A stretch of 64,000 nt of DNA from Bacteroidales bacterium (lineage in GTDB: Bacteria > Bacteroidota > Bacteroidia > Bacteroidales > Marinilabiliaceae). The stretch spans positions 62,001-126,000 of the forward strand of contig JALEMI010000044.1 of assembly GCA_022768325.1 (NCBI GenBank), read 5' to 3'. Both the position numbers and the translations under genes were made by a program. The notes beneath the pieces were generated by a model that was not told the DNA's origin, made no database searches, and was given only the letters and a program-made list of their open reading frames with translations. How positions within the stretch are numbered: the first letter of the stretch is position 1; the number at the start of each line of letters is the position of its first letter. Positions 36,932 through 46,202 of this stretch are shown here, one piece after another.

Positions 36932-37858
36932 ATGATGAACACTAAATATTTCAGTAACTCGATACGAGCTACGGCAATTGCCGCCGCAACTGTCTTCCTG
37001 ACCTCGTGCACAGGCTCCGGCAATCAACAGACTGCCGGTTTTGAGGACATCCCCGACAGCCTCCAAAGCGCACCTCTCACCCTCTCGGAGAATGTCGTCA
37101 ACGACATGATTCAGAACATCTCCTCGCCCGTCGAGATGGCCAATCAAATCAAGAACAGCGGCGCAGGCTTCGATCAGAGCGTCCTCAACGATGCAGAGAA
37201 GATTAAAGACTACAGCACGAGCTTCAAACGCGCCCTCAACCTCGGCGCTTACAGCGCGGACCTCGGATACATCAACACTTTCAATAAGAACAGCGTCGTC
37301 GTATCCTACCTCCTCGCCGTAAAAGACTTGGCCGACGGCATCAATGTAGGCCAGTTCCTCGACTTCAACACCCTCAGCCGACTCGCCAAGAACAGCACGA
37401 ACCTCGACTCGCTCAAACTTCTCTCCGTTTCCAGCTTCAACGAGATTGACCGTTACCTGCGCGAGCAAAAGAGGTCCAACGTCTCCACGGCCATCGTGGC
37501 TGGCGCATGGATTGAGGGCATCTACATCACGTGCCGCGTAATTGAGCAAACGCATGACGCTGAGCTCATCAACCGCCTCGCTGAGCAAAAAGACATCGCC
37601 TCAATCCTCCTCATCATCCTCAACAATTACAGCAAGGGCGACGCCAATTTCCAAGCCCTCGTAAGCAAGCTCGACGAAATCAAGACCATCTACGACAACG
37701 TCAAGATTACCACCGAGTTTGGCACTCCCGAGACCAAGGAGGTCGACGGCATGCTCATCATCGAGCAAAACGAAATCACGCACGTCGACATCACTGAGGA
37801 ACAAGTAAATCAAATAATCGAGAAGATTAAGGCAACAAGACAGTTCATTGTTGAGTAA
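36932..37858 (+). CDS. Putative lipoprotein, paralogue of 38413..39327
   Basis: Lipobox-like FLTSC; most of the length is alignable with the downstream copy. Confidence 0.85.
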   Translation: MMNTKYFSNSIRATAIAAATVFLTSCTGSGNQQTAGFEDIPDSLQSAPLTLSENVVNDMIQNISSPVEMANQIKNSGAGFDQSVLNDAEKIKDYSTSFKRALNLGAYSADLGYINTFNKNSVVVSYLLAVKDLADGINVGQFLDFNTLSRLAKNSTNLDSLKLLSVSSFNEIDRYLREQKRSNVSTAIVAGAWIEGIYITCRVIEQTHDAELINRLAEQKDIASILLIILNNYSKGDANFQALVSKLDEIKTIYDNVKITTEFGTPETKEVDGMLIIEQNEITHVDITEEQVNQIIEKIKATRQFIVE

Positions 37859-37912
37859 AAAAGCAAAACTCAGAATACCAACCATAAAGATTTCCTTTTA
37901 AAGAACAAAAGC

Positions 37913-38365
37913 ATGAAACACATAATCCTGGCACTTTTGGCAATCGTCTCCCTGATGACCTGCACTACAAATGCGTCCGCTCAATGTGGTGACGAGCTCA
38001 TGAAACAAGCTCTCGGAGCAATGGGTAATTACCAGTACATCAAAGACTTCGACATCAAGCTTGCCGCCGGAACAAGCACCACCGGCACCAAATTCTCCGT
38101 CGTCCTCAACAGCCGTACTCACTACCAAATCAACATCGCCAACGGCTCAACCAACGCAGAGAAGGTCGTTATCCAGATTTTCGACGGCGATAAGCTCATC
38201 GGCACCAACTTCGCCAACGGCAAGACTTTCGAGGCTTTCCAATTCATTTGCAGCAAAACCGGCGCCTACAAGCTCCAAGTATCTTGCTCCGGCGGCTCTG
38301 AGGCCTGCGCTCGCGCCGTCCTCTCCCTCGTAAAGCAATACAGCGAGGCCGAGATGCCCAAATAA
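37913..38365 (+). CDS. Secreted hypothetical protein
   Basis: Signal peptide (ILALLAIVSLMTCTTNASAQ), 150 aa, in-operon spacing. Confidence 0.75.
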   Translation: MKHIILALLAIVSLMTCTTNASAQCGDELMKQALGAMGNYQYIKDFDIKLAAGTSTTGTKFSVVLNSRTHYQINIANGSTNAEKVVIQIFDGDKLIGTNFANGKTFEAFQFICSKTGAYKLQVSCSGGSEACARAVLSLVKQYSEAEMPK

Positions 38366-38412
38366 TCAAGCACTTATAGCGAACTACATTTGTAAAGAGA
38401 TATTACTCTACT

Positions 38413-39327
38413 ATGAAAAAAATATTCAGCACCACTCTTGGCGTAATGGCTTCTGTCGCCGCCATGATTTCGCTCAACTCTTGCTCGTCATGCTCACAGA
38501 GCCAAGGTGAACTCGCCGATTTTGAAGACAAAGACGACACCACCCTCATCGTCAGCGCAGAGGTTGTGGGCGACATGATTCAAAACATCTCCTCTCCTGT
38601 CGAGATGGCTAACGAAATCAAGAACTCCGGTGTCCAATTCTCACAAAGCACCCTCAACGCCGCAGGCCAAGAGGGCAAGTACGAGACCAGCTTCAAGAGG
38701 GCTATCAACCTCGGTGTCTACGCCGCCGACCTCGGTTATATCAACACGTTCGGCAAGAACCTCGTCGTAGTCGACTACCTCTCTTCCATCAAGCGTCTTG
38801 CCGACGGTATCGGTGTTGGTCAGTTCCTCAACTTCTCCCTCCTCAGCCGCATGGCCAAGGACAACACCAACCTCGACTCCCTCAAGCAGCTCTCCGTCTC
38901 CAGCTTCAACGAGATTGACAAATACCTCCGCGAGCAGAAACGCTCCAACGTATCTACCGCCATCGTCGTCGGCACCTGGATTGAGGGTATCCACATCACC
39001 AACTCCGTAATCGAGCAGACCAAGAGCCGCGACCTCATCAACCGCCTCGGCGAGCAAAAGAACATCGTCGAAATCCTCCAAATCGTAATCCACACCTACG
39101 CCCGCTCCGACAGCGATTTCAAGGCTCTCGCCAAAGAAATTGACGAGCTCAAGGCAATCTACGACAACGTGAGGATTACCACCGAGATGGGTCAGCCCGT
39201 GACAAAAGAGGTTGACGGTATGCTCGTCATTGAGCAGAACGAAATCACCACCGTCGAGATCACCGACGAGCAGGTTGCTCAAATCATCGCCAAGATTAAG
39301 GAAATCAGGGCCGGCATAGTCGATTAA
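38413..39327 (+). CDS. Putative lipoprotein, paralogue of 36932..37858
   Basis: MIQNISSPVEMANEIKNSGVQFSQS...FKRAINLGVYAADLGYINTF...REQKRSNVSTAIVVGTWIEGI shared with the upstream copy. Confidence 0.85.
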   Translation: MKKIFSTTLGVMASVAAMISLNSCSSCSQSQGELADFEDKDDTTLIVSAEVVGDMIQNISSPVEMANEIKNSGVQFSQSTLNAAGQEGKYETSFKRAINLGVYAADLGYINTFGKNLVVVDYLSSIKRLADGIGVGQFLNFSLLSRMAKDNTNLDSLKQLSVSSFNEIDKYLREQKRSNVSTAIVVGTWIEGIHITNSVIEQTKSRDLINRLGEQKNIVEILQIVIHTYARSDSDFKALAKEIDELKAIYDNVRITTEMGQPVTKEVDGMLVIEQNEITTVEITDEQVAQIIAKIKEIRAGIVD

Positions 39328-39352
39328 TTCGGCTGCAAGGCTTTCCAAGAAT

Positions 39353-39392
39353 AAACCCGTGGCTCAAATATCAAGAGCCACGGGTTTTGTTT
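39353..39392 (+). terminator. Rho-independent terminator
   Basis: AAACCCGTGGCTC-aaatatcaa-GAGCCACGGGTTTTGTTT. Confidence 0.8.
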
Positions 39393-39692
39393 ATGTTAAC
39401 CACAAATCGGGTTCACAGATGCTGAGAAAACTCGCTTTTCCACCTCAATCCACCTCAGCACTCAAAAACCTCAACCGGCTTACTGCCTTTTGCGTGTTGA
39501 AAGAGAGAGTATCAAAACGGGCATGAGTAGATAACTGTACTATTGCCGCTTCTGCTGACAAGATGCCCGTCTCAAAGATTGTGATTGTGGCGAATAATTA
39601 TGCTGAGCAATGTAGCTTATTCGGTCAGACATCTTTATCGGAACGATTGCCTGCTCAATGTTCGGCTTTTCACTCATGACCGTCGCATACAA

Positions 39693-41231
39693 TCAGTTCC
39701 CCCACGTATCCCTATCGAGCGACCTGTATTGTATCGCCTCGGCAATATGGCGGGACGTTACGGACTCGCTGTTGTCGAGATCGGCAATGGTGCGGGCCAC
39801 TTTCAAGATGCGCTCGTATGCGCGAGCCGAGAGACCAAGACGGTCCATCGCCATCTTCATTATCTGTTGACCCTGAGCATCGGGATGGGCGTAGATGTTG
39901 AGCAACTTCGGGGTCATCTGCGCATTGTTATATACGCCCTTCACACCCGCAAAACGCTTGCTCTGAATGGCACGAGCCGCTATGACGCGCTGGCGTATCA
40001 CGTGGCTCGGCTCGCCCGTAGGGGCTTCGTTGAGCTTGCCAATTGGCACAGGCACAACCTCTACATGGAGGTCAATTCTATCCAACAGCGGGCCGGAGAT
40101 TCTGCCCAAATATTTCCGCACTTGCCCTTCGCCGCACGTGCATTGCCTGTCAGGATGGTTATAATATCCGCAAGGGCATGGGTTCATCGACGCCACGAGC
40201 ATGAACGAGGCGGGGTATTCAACACTGAATTTAGAGCGCGATATGACGATTTTACGGTCTTCCAAGGGTTGGCGCATCACCTCAAGCACAGAACGCTTAA
40301 ATTCGGGCAGCTCATCGAGAAATAGGACGCCATTGTGCGCAAGGCTTATCTCGCCCGGCTGAGGGTATGACCCGCCGCCTACAAGGGCAACGTCCGAAAT
40401 GGTATGATGGGGGCTGCGGAACGGGCGAACCGTCATAAGCCCTCTGTCGCCACCGATATTGCCCGCCACGGAGTGGATCTTAGTGGCTTCGAGGGCCTCG
40501 TCCATGGTCAAGGGCGGCAAGATGCTCGGCAAACGTTTGGCCATCATGCTCTTGCCCGAACCTGGCGAGCCAATGAGCAATATGTTATGCCCACCCGCTG
40601 CCGCAATCTCAAGGGCCCTCTTGACGTTCTCCTGACCCTTTACCTCCGCAAAGTCGAGGGTCTGCTCCATCTCGGCACGACCAAACTCAGCATCGACGTC
40701 AACAATGGCCTGCTGGAGTACGTTCTCGCCCGATAAGAAACCGACGACATCTTTCAACGTCTTGGCCCCATAGACCTTTAGTCCGCTCACCACAGCTGCC
40801 TCTTTGGCGTTGTCTTGCGGCAAGACAAAGCCCTCAAACCCATCCGCCTTAGCTTTAAGAGCCATTGGCAGAACGCCCTTCACGGGACGCAAAGCACCAT
40901 CGAGCTGAAGCTCGCCCATTATCATATACCGGTCGAGCATATCTGTCGGGCATTGCCCCGATGCGGCAAGAACGCCCACGGCGAGAGGCAAGTCGTAGGC
41001 CGAGCCCTCTTTGCGGATGTCGGCGGGAGCCATGTTGATGACGATTTTCTGCATCGGGTATCGCCACTTGTTCTCATGTATCGCACTCTCAATCCTCTGC
41101 TCGCTCTCTTTTACGGCACTGTCGGGCAGTCCGACAATGGAGAAGCGTATGCCGGGCGTTATGTTGACTTCCATCGTTACGACGAGGGCGTCGATGCCGC
41201 TCACAGCGGCGCCAAATGTCTTTACGAGCAT
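39693..41231 (-). CDS. YifB family Mg chelatase-like AAA ATPase (ComM-like)
   Basis: GIRFSIVGLPDSAVKESEQRI, LLIGSPGSGKSMMAKRLPSILPPL, MNPCPCGYY. Confidence 0.95.
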   Translation of the reverse strand: MLVKTFGAAVSGIDALVVTMEVNITPGIRFSIVGLPDSAVKESEQRIESAIHENKWRYPMQKIVINMAPADIRKEGSAYDLPLAVGVLAASGQCPTDMLDRYMIMGELQLDGALRPVKGVLPMALKAKADGFEGFVLPQDNAKEAAVVSGLKVYGAKTLKDVVGFLSGENVLQQAIVDVDAEFGRAEMEQTLDFAEVKGQENVKRALEIAAAGGHNILLIGSPGSGKSMMAKRLPSILPPLTMDEALEATKIHSVAGNIGGDRGLMTVRPFRSPHHTISDVALVGGGSYPQPGEISLAHNGVLFLDELPEFKRSVLEVMRQPLEDRKIVISRSKFSVEYPASFMLVASMNPCPCGYYNHPDRQCTCGEGQVRKYLGRISGPLLDRIDLHVEVVPVPIGKLNEAPTGEPSHVIRQRVIAARAIQSKRFAGVKGVYNNAQMTPKLLNIYAHPDAQGQQIMKMAMDRLGLSARAYERILKVARTIADLDNSESVTSRHIAEAIQYRSLDRDTWGN

Positions 41232-41249
41232 GGGTCTGCGGCCTTGGTG

Positions 41250-42842
41250 CTAATCTATGGGGTAGGTGTCGAGTTTCTTGTTGCGATCGGGGTAGTCGAG
41301 GGTGTAGTGCAGGCCGCGGCTCTCGTGGCGTTTCTGCGCCATCTTGATGATGAGGTAGCCGATGTTTATCTTGTTGCGAAGCTCGCACAGTTTGCGCGAG
41401 ATGTGGCTGCTCTGGTATAGCTCTTCCGTCTCGCGATATATTATTTCGAGGCGGTCGTGAGCCCTCTTCAATCGGGTGTTGCTGCGGACAATGCCGACGT
41501 AGTTTCTCATGATTGTCTCGACCTCCTGGTTGGCCTGGGTGATGAGGACCATCTCCTCGTTGTGCACCGTCCCGTCGTTATTCCATTCGGGGATGTCGTT
41601 GCGCCACTCGGTGTGCTTCATGACCTCGATGGAGTCGGTTGCCGCCACGTCGGCGTAGACAAGGGCTTCGAGCAATGAATTGGATGCCAAGCGGTTTGCG
41701 CCATGAAGACCCGTGCAGCTGCACTCGCCCGCAGCCCAGAGGTGGTTAATTGACGTGCGGCCATTGAGGTCGACTTTTATGCCGCCGCAGAGGTAGTGGG
41801 CGGCGGGTGTTACGGGGATGTATTCTTTGGTGATGTCGATTCCTATGGAAAGGCACTTCTCGTAAATCATCGGGAAATGATGGCGCGTCTGCTCGGGGTC
41901 TTTATGCGTGACGTCGAGATATACGTACTCGTCGCCCGAGATCTTCATCTCGTTGTCTATGGCACGAGCCACAATGTCGCGCGGGGCAAGGCTTCCACGG
42001 CTGTCATATTTCTCCATGAATGTGGAGCCGTCTCGTCGGCGGAGCTGCCCACCATATCCGCGCATGGCCTCGGTAATCAGGAAGCTGGGTCTCTCGCCCG
42101 GGTTGTAGAGGCTCGTGGGGTGGAACTGCACGAACTCCATGCCCTTGATTACGCCCTTGGCGCGGAAGACCATGGCAATGCCGTCGCCCGTGGAGATTGT
42201 CGGGTTTGTCGTTACTTGGTACACGTTGCCAATTCCGCCCGTGGCCATCATGGTCACCTTGGCAAGGAAGGTTATCACCTCGCCCGTGGCCTCGCAAAGC
42301 ACGTACGCGCCGTAGCAGTCGATGTCGGTCATCCACGGCTCGTTGTTGCGGCCTAAGTGATGCTGTGTCAGGATGTTGACGGCGAAGTGGTTCTCGTAGA
42401 CGTCGATGTTAGGATGGCTCTTTATCTGGGATATTAGGGCTCGCTGAATCTCTGCGCCTGTGCTGTCCTCGTGGTGGAGGATTCGGAACTCGGAGTGACC
42501 GCCCTCGCGGTGGAGGTCAAACTCGCCATCGGACTTCTTGTCAAAATCGGTGCCCCATTTCAAAAGCTGCTCAATCTGGGCTGGGGCATGAGTAACGACC
42601 ATTCGGACAACATCGGGGTCGCATATTCCGGCTCCAGCAATGTGCGTATCGTGAATGTGTTTCTCAAAATCGTCAACAGAGCTCGTTACGGCGGCAATGC
42701 CGCCTTGCGCCTTGCTTGTGTTCGTTACGTCGAGAGTTGTCTTAGAAATCAGGGCCACTTTGCCTTGAGACGCCACTTTGAGGGCGTAAGTCAGTCCGGC
42801 GGCGCCGGAGCCGATGACCAGGAAGTCGTATCGCTTGACCAT
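41250..42842 (-). CDS. nadB: L-aspartate oxidase
   Basis: DFLVIGSGAAGLTYALKVA, GGIAAV, HRAREGGHS-like HREGGHS, ECSCTGLHGANRLASNSLLEALV. Confidence 0.95.
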   Translation of the reverse strand: MVKRYDFLVIGSGAAGLTYALKVASQGKVALISKTTLDVTNTSKAQGGIAAVTSSVDDFEKHIHDTHIAGAGICDPDVVRMVVTHAPAQIEQLLKWGTDFDKKSDGEFDLHREGGHSEFRILHHEDSTGAEIQRALISQIKSHPNIDVYENHFAVNILTQHHLGRNNEPWMTDIDCYGAYVLCEATGEVITFLAKVTMMATGGIGNVYQVTTNPTISTGDGIAMVFRAKGVIKGMEFVQFHPTSLYNPGERPSFLITEAMRGYGGQLRRRDGSTFMEKYDSRGSLAPRDIVARAIDNEMKISGDEYVYLDVTHKDPEQTRHHFPMIYEKCLSIGIDITKEYIPVTPAAHYLCGGIKVDLNGRTSINHLWAAGECSCTGLHGANRLASNSLLEALVYADVAATDSIEVMKHTEWRNDIPEWNNDGTVHNEEMVLITQANQEVETIMRNYVGIVRSNTRLKRAHDRLEIIYRETEELYQSSHISRKLCELRNKINIGYLIIKMAQKRHESRGLHYTLDYPDRNKKLDTYPID

Positions 42843-42973
42843 GTTGTTTTTTGTCTTACTAACTCAAATTTAAGCAGTTTTGATGAGATAGGCGGCGTTA
42901 AACAAGGCAAAGAACAAGGGTAAGCGGCGGATTTGAAGAAACAGCCTACACGAGGGGGACACGTGGTCGCCAC

Positions 42974-43010
42974 ACAAAAAAAAGAAGAGACCCCGGCGGA
43001 GGTCTCTTTA
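42974..43010 (-). terminator. Rho-independent terminator of the 180-aa ORF
   Basis: Minus strand AGAGACC-tccgccgg-GGTCTCT followed by TCTTTTTTTT. Confidence 0.65.
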
Positions 43011-43017
43011 TCGATTA

Positions 43018-43560
43018 TCAGGACATCAGGATTTGCGTCTCCGTCGAGATGTTGAGGCTGTCGCCCGCATACTCGGGAGTCCAATGCCCGCGCTCAATAA
43101 GATGTCGTTTGAGGATAAGGAAATAGGTCAGGGGAAACTCGGCGGTCTGCCATTGCTGCTGATAGTTGAGCAGCCCGATGCTCTTGATGAACTTGTCGAG
43201 CTCGGAGACCACGCATCCCACGAAGTCGTCAATATGGCACTTCACGTTGACAATCTCAATGGCCTCGTTGCCAAAGAAATCGCTTGTCTGCAGGGTGCGG
43301 ATGGTCATCATGTCGTCGCTGTGAACATTGAGCGTCCAGTCGTAGGTGTCGCCCTCGGAGTACCACGTGAAGGCCGCAGTGTTGCTCCCCTCCCATATTT
43401 GCGACGGGTTGGTCAGCAGCTGCGCAATTGAGCAAAGCATATCACCAAGGGGGTTGCACACGTTGGTCAGGTAAAATTCTGACTCTACGCCGTTGGCGAT
43501 ATAGGTCGCTACTGCGGTCCCTGGGTCGCCCAGGGCGAAGTGGAACTCCTGATTCTTCAC
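43018..43560 (-). CDS. Hypothetical protein
   Basis: 180-aa ORF with its own terminator; no family recognised. Confidence 0.6.
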   Translation of the reverse strand: MKNQEFHFALGDPGTAVATYIANGVESEFYLTNVCNPLGDMLCSIAQLLTNPSQIWEGSNTAAFTWYSEGDTYDWTLNVHSDDMMTIRTLQTSDFFGNEAIEIVNVKCHIDDFVGCVVSELDKFIKSIGLLNYQQQWQTAEFPLTYFLILKRHLIERGHWTPEYAGDSLNISTETQILMS

Positions 43561-43620
43561 GCCCTAAAATTATTAAAATGTCGCGTTGTTTACGACATGA
43601 CGCAATGTAAAAATTCTCAG

Positions 43621-43995
43621 CTACTTGTTTTCTTTCCTCTCCTTGGTCCTCATTTGCTTAATTCTTGTCGTCAGTTCAACCAGGTAATCAATGTTGGCAT
43701 CGATGGTATCGCTGTTGTTGGCACATATCTCATCGTTGTTCGCTTTTTGCAGACCCTCCACAATGATTCCCACTATGAGGTTCATTATCAGGTAGGCCGC
43801 AATCAGGATATAGCTGACGAAGAATATCCAACAATATGGGTGATTTGGCATCAGCTCACCCATTATCAGACTCCAACTCTCCAGCGTCGTAAGGCTGAAG
43901 ACAGTCAACATGGAGACGTGCAGGCTCTCGAAACGCGGAGAATCGCTGAATAGTTCAACACCCGCCATGGCGTAGAAGAAAACCAGAATGTCCAA
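43621..43995 (-). CDS. Truncated voltage-gated-channel-type ion channel (pore module only, TTG start)
   Basis: FFYAMAGVELF (S5 end)...TVFSLTTLESWSLIMGELM (selectivity filter)...FFVSYILIAAYLIMNLIVGIIVEGL (S6). Confidence 0.7.
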   Translation of the reverse strand: MDILVFFYAMAGVELFSDSPRFESLHVSMLTVFSLTTLESWSLIMGELMPNHPYCWIFFVSYILIAAYLIMNLIVGIIVEGLQKANNDEICANNSDTIDANIDYLVELTTRIKQMRTKERKENK

Positions 43996-44030
43996 GCAAT
44001 TACTGACATAATATACTGAAATACAATTTA

Positions 44031-45197
44031 CTACGCTATCGGTCTCGCATAATCATTTACATCCTTCGCCGTTATCTCGGCCGCTGGGGCGAGTATCGTG
44101 AGGCGTTCCATGACGTTGCGGAACTCGCGGATGTTGCCCGTCCAGTTGATTTTTTTCAAGGCGTCGATGGCTTCGGGGGTGATGCTTTTCTTAGGCGCAT
44201 TGAGTTCCTGCGCCACGATTTGGAGGAAATAGTCGGCCAGGGCTGGGATGTCGTCGGCCCTGTCGTTGAGCGACGGGACGTTGATGATGATGACTGAGAG
44301 GCGGTGATAGAGGTCCTCGCGGAAACGCCCCGCCTTGATTTCCTCGGCCAAGTTCTTGTTCGTCGCCGCCAGGACGCGGACGTCGACCTTAATCTCTTTC
44401 TCGCCGCCTACGCGCGTGATGGTGTTCTCCTGAAGGGCGCGCAGAACCTTGGCCTGCGCCGGGAGGCTCATGTCGCCAATCTCGTCGAGGAAAAGAGTTC
44501 CGCCATCGGCTTGCTCAAAACGGCCAATGCGTTGCTTCACGGCCGACGTGAATGAGCCTTTCTCATGGCCAAAAAGCTCGCTCTCAATAAGCTCGGACGG
44601 TATGGCGGCGCAGTTGACCTCAATGAAAGGGGAGGCAACACGACGACTGCCCTCATGGAGCGCACGAGCCACGAGTTCCTTGCCTGTGCCGTTAGCCCCG
44701 AGGATTAGGACACGCGCGTCGGTCTGAGCCACCTTGTCTATCATCTCGCGGACGCGGGCCATAGGCTCAGAGTCGCCAATCATCTCGTACCTGTGGGCGA
44801 CCTTCTTTTTCAGGGTCTTTGTCTCCGTCACGAGCGCCCCCTTGTCGAGGGCGTTCTTCACCGTTATGAGCAGACGGTTGAGGTCGAGCGGCTTCTGGAT
44901 GAAGTCATACGCCCCGCGCTTGATGCATTCAACGGCGGTGTCTATATCGCCATGTCCGGAAATCATTATGACGGGGCAGTCGGCCTTCGTCTCCATGATT
45001 TTCGCCAAGACCTCCATGCCGTCCATGGCCGGCATCTTGATGTCTGTCAATACGAGGTCTGGCTTCTCCGCCGTGAATGTCTCTACACCCTTTGCGCCGT
45101 CTTCGGCAAGGGATACAGTGTGGCCCTCCATTTCGAGGATGTCTTTGAGGGTAGAGCGGATGGGACGTTGGTCGTCAATAACTAAAATTTTAGCCAT
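44031..45197 (-). CDS. Sigma-54-dependent response regulator (no C-terminal HTH)
   Basis: Receiver VIDDQRPIRSTL...VLTDIKMPAMDG; AAA+ GANGTGKELVARALHEGS, GHEKGSFTSAV; ends right after the AAA+ lid. Confidence 0.92.
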   Translation of the reverse strand: MAKILVIDDQRPIRSTLKDILEMEGHTVSLAEDGAKGVETFTAEKPDLVLTDIKMPAMDGMEVLAKIMETKADCPVIMISGHGDIDTAVECIKRGAYDFIQKPLDLNRLLITVKNALDKGALVTETKTLKKKVAHRYEMIGDSEPMARVREMIDKVAQTDARVLILGANGTGKELVARALHEGSRRVASPFIEVNCAAIPSELIESELFGHEKGSFTSAVKQRIGRFEQADGGTLFLDEIGDMSLPAQAKVLRALQENTITRVGGEKEIKVDVRVLAATNKNLAEEIKAGRFREDLYHRLSVIIINVPSLNDRADDIPALADYFLQIVAQELNAPKKSITPEAIDALKKINWTGNIREFRNVMERLTILAPAAEITAKDVNDYARPIA

Positions 45198-45227
45198 GGT
45201 CTGTTAGCTTTGTTTGATTGTTTGAGT

Positions 45228-46163
45228 TTAGAGGGCGCCGCTTATTATTTGGCTTACCGCCCCCTGTTTTAGTGCGAAGCTGCACTGATAAAGTCTCTCG
45301 ATGCGGGCTTCGGCAATTACAAAGTTTATAAATATGGCACCGGGGACGATTAGGTCAACGCGTGCGGCATCCATGTGTTTCATGGCTGCGCGTTGTTCTC
45401 TCGTGGAGGTGATAATCTTACGATACGATTCTTCAAAGCAGGGTAGTGGAATCTCGTAGCTTGTCGAGAGTTTGACGTTGAGCAAGGGGTGGTTTCGCGC
45501 GGCGACAAGGGCGGCCATGGTGTCAAATGAGCCCGATGTTCCAATAAGCCTGTCGGTGGGGAACTCGCGCAATGCCTCATAAAGGCCCTGCGTCCCACTG
45601 CGGAAATAGGCCTCAATATCGCGTATCTCCTTAGCGGAGATGGGGTCCGAGGGCTTGAACTTGTCCAAGACGCGGCTCATGCCCACCTCGTAGCTATGCC
45701 GCCAAGCAATCCCGTCTTTGTTGGCAATGATAAACTCACAGCTTCCGCCGCCAATGTCGAGAATCAAGACGCGGCTCATGCCGAGAGGCACGACCTGCTT
45801 AACGCCGTCGAACACCATCTGCGCCTCAGCGTCGCCCGATATGATTTTGACGTCAAAACCAAATCTTGACTTCACAGCCGCCACGAACTCGTCGGCATTA
45901 GTGGCCGAGCGCATGGCGGATGTGCCGATGGCCAGGATGCGCTCCACTCCGCCCACCTGGGCAATGGATTTCACATGGTTCTCAATGGCACCGAGACCTC
46001 GCTGGATGGCTTCCGGCGTTATTAGCCCATCGTTTATGCCACCCTTTCCGAGGCGAGCCGTCTCTTTGGTGCTGCATATTATGTTGTACGAGCCGTCGGT
46101 CCGCGTGTCGACAATAAGCAGGTTGATGGTATTTGTCCCGATGTCGATAATTGCTACTCTCAT
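45228..46163 (-). CDS. Ppx/GppA family phosphatase
   Basis: AIIDIGTNTINLLI, LDIGGGSCEFI, GTSGSFDTMAAL. Confidence 0.92.
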   Translation of the reverse strand: MRVAIIDIGTNTINLLIVDTRTDGSYNIICSTKETARLGKGGINDGLITPEAIQRGLGAIENHVKSIAQVGGVERILAIGTSAMRSATNADEFVAAVKSRFGFDVKIISGDAEAQMVFDGVKQVVPLGMSRVLILDIGGGSCEFIIANKDGIAWRHSYEVGMSRVLDKFKPSDPISAKEIRDIEAYFRSGTQGLYEALREFPTDRLIGTSGSFDTMAALVAARNHPLLNVKLSTSYEIPLPCFEESYRKIITSTREQRAAMKHMDAARVDLIVPGAIFINFVIAEARIERLYQCSFALKQGAVSQIISGAL

Positions 46164-46202
46164 CGCAAATACTGGTATTGGTCTATTGTTTTGAAATTTA
46201 GT

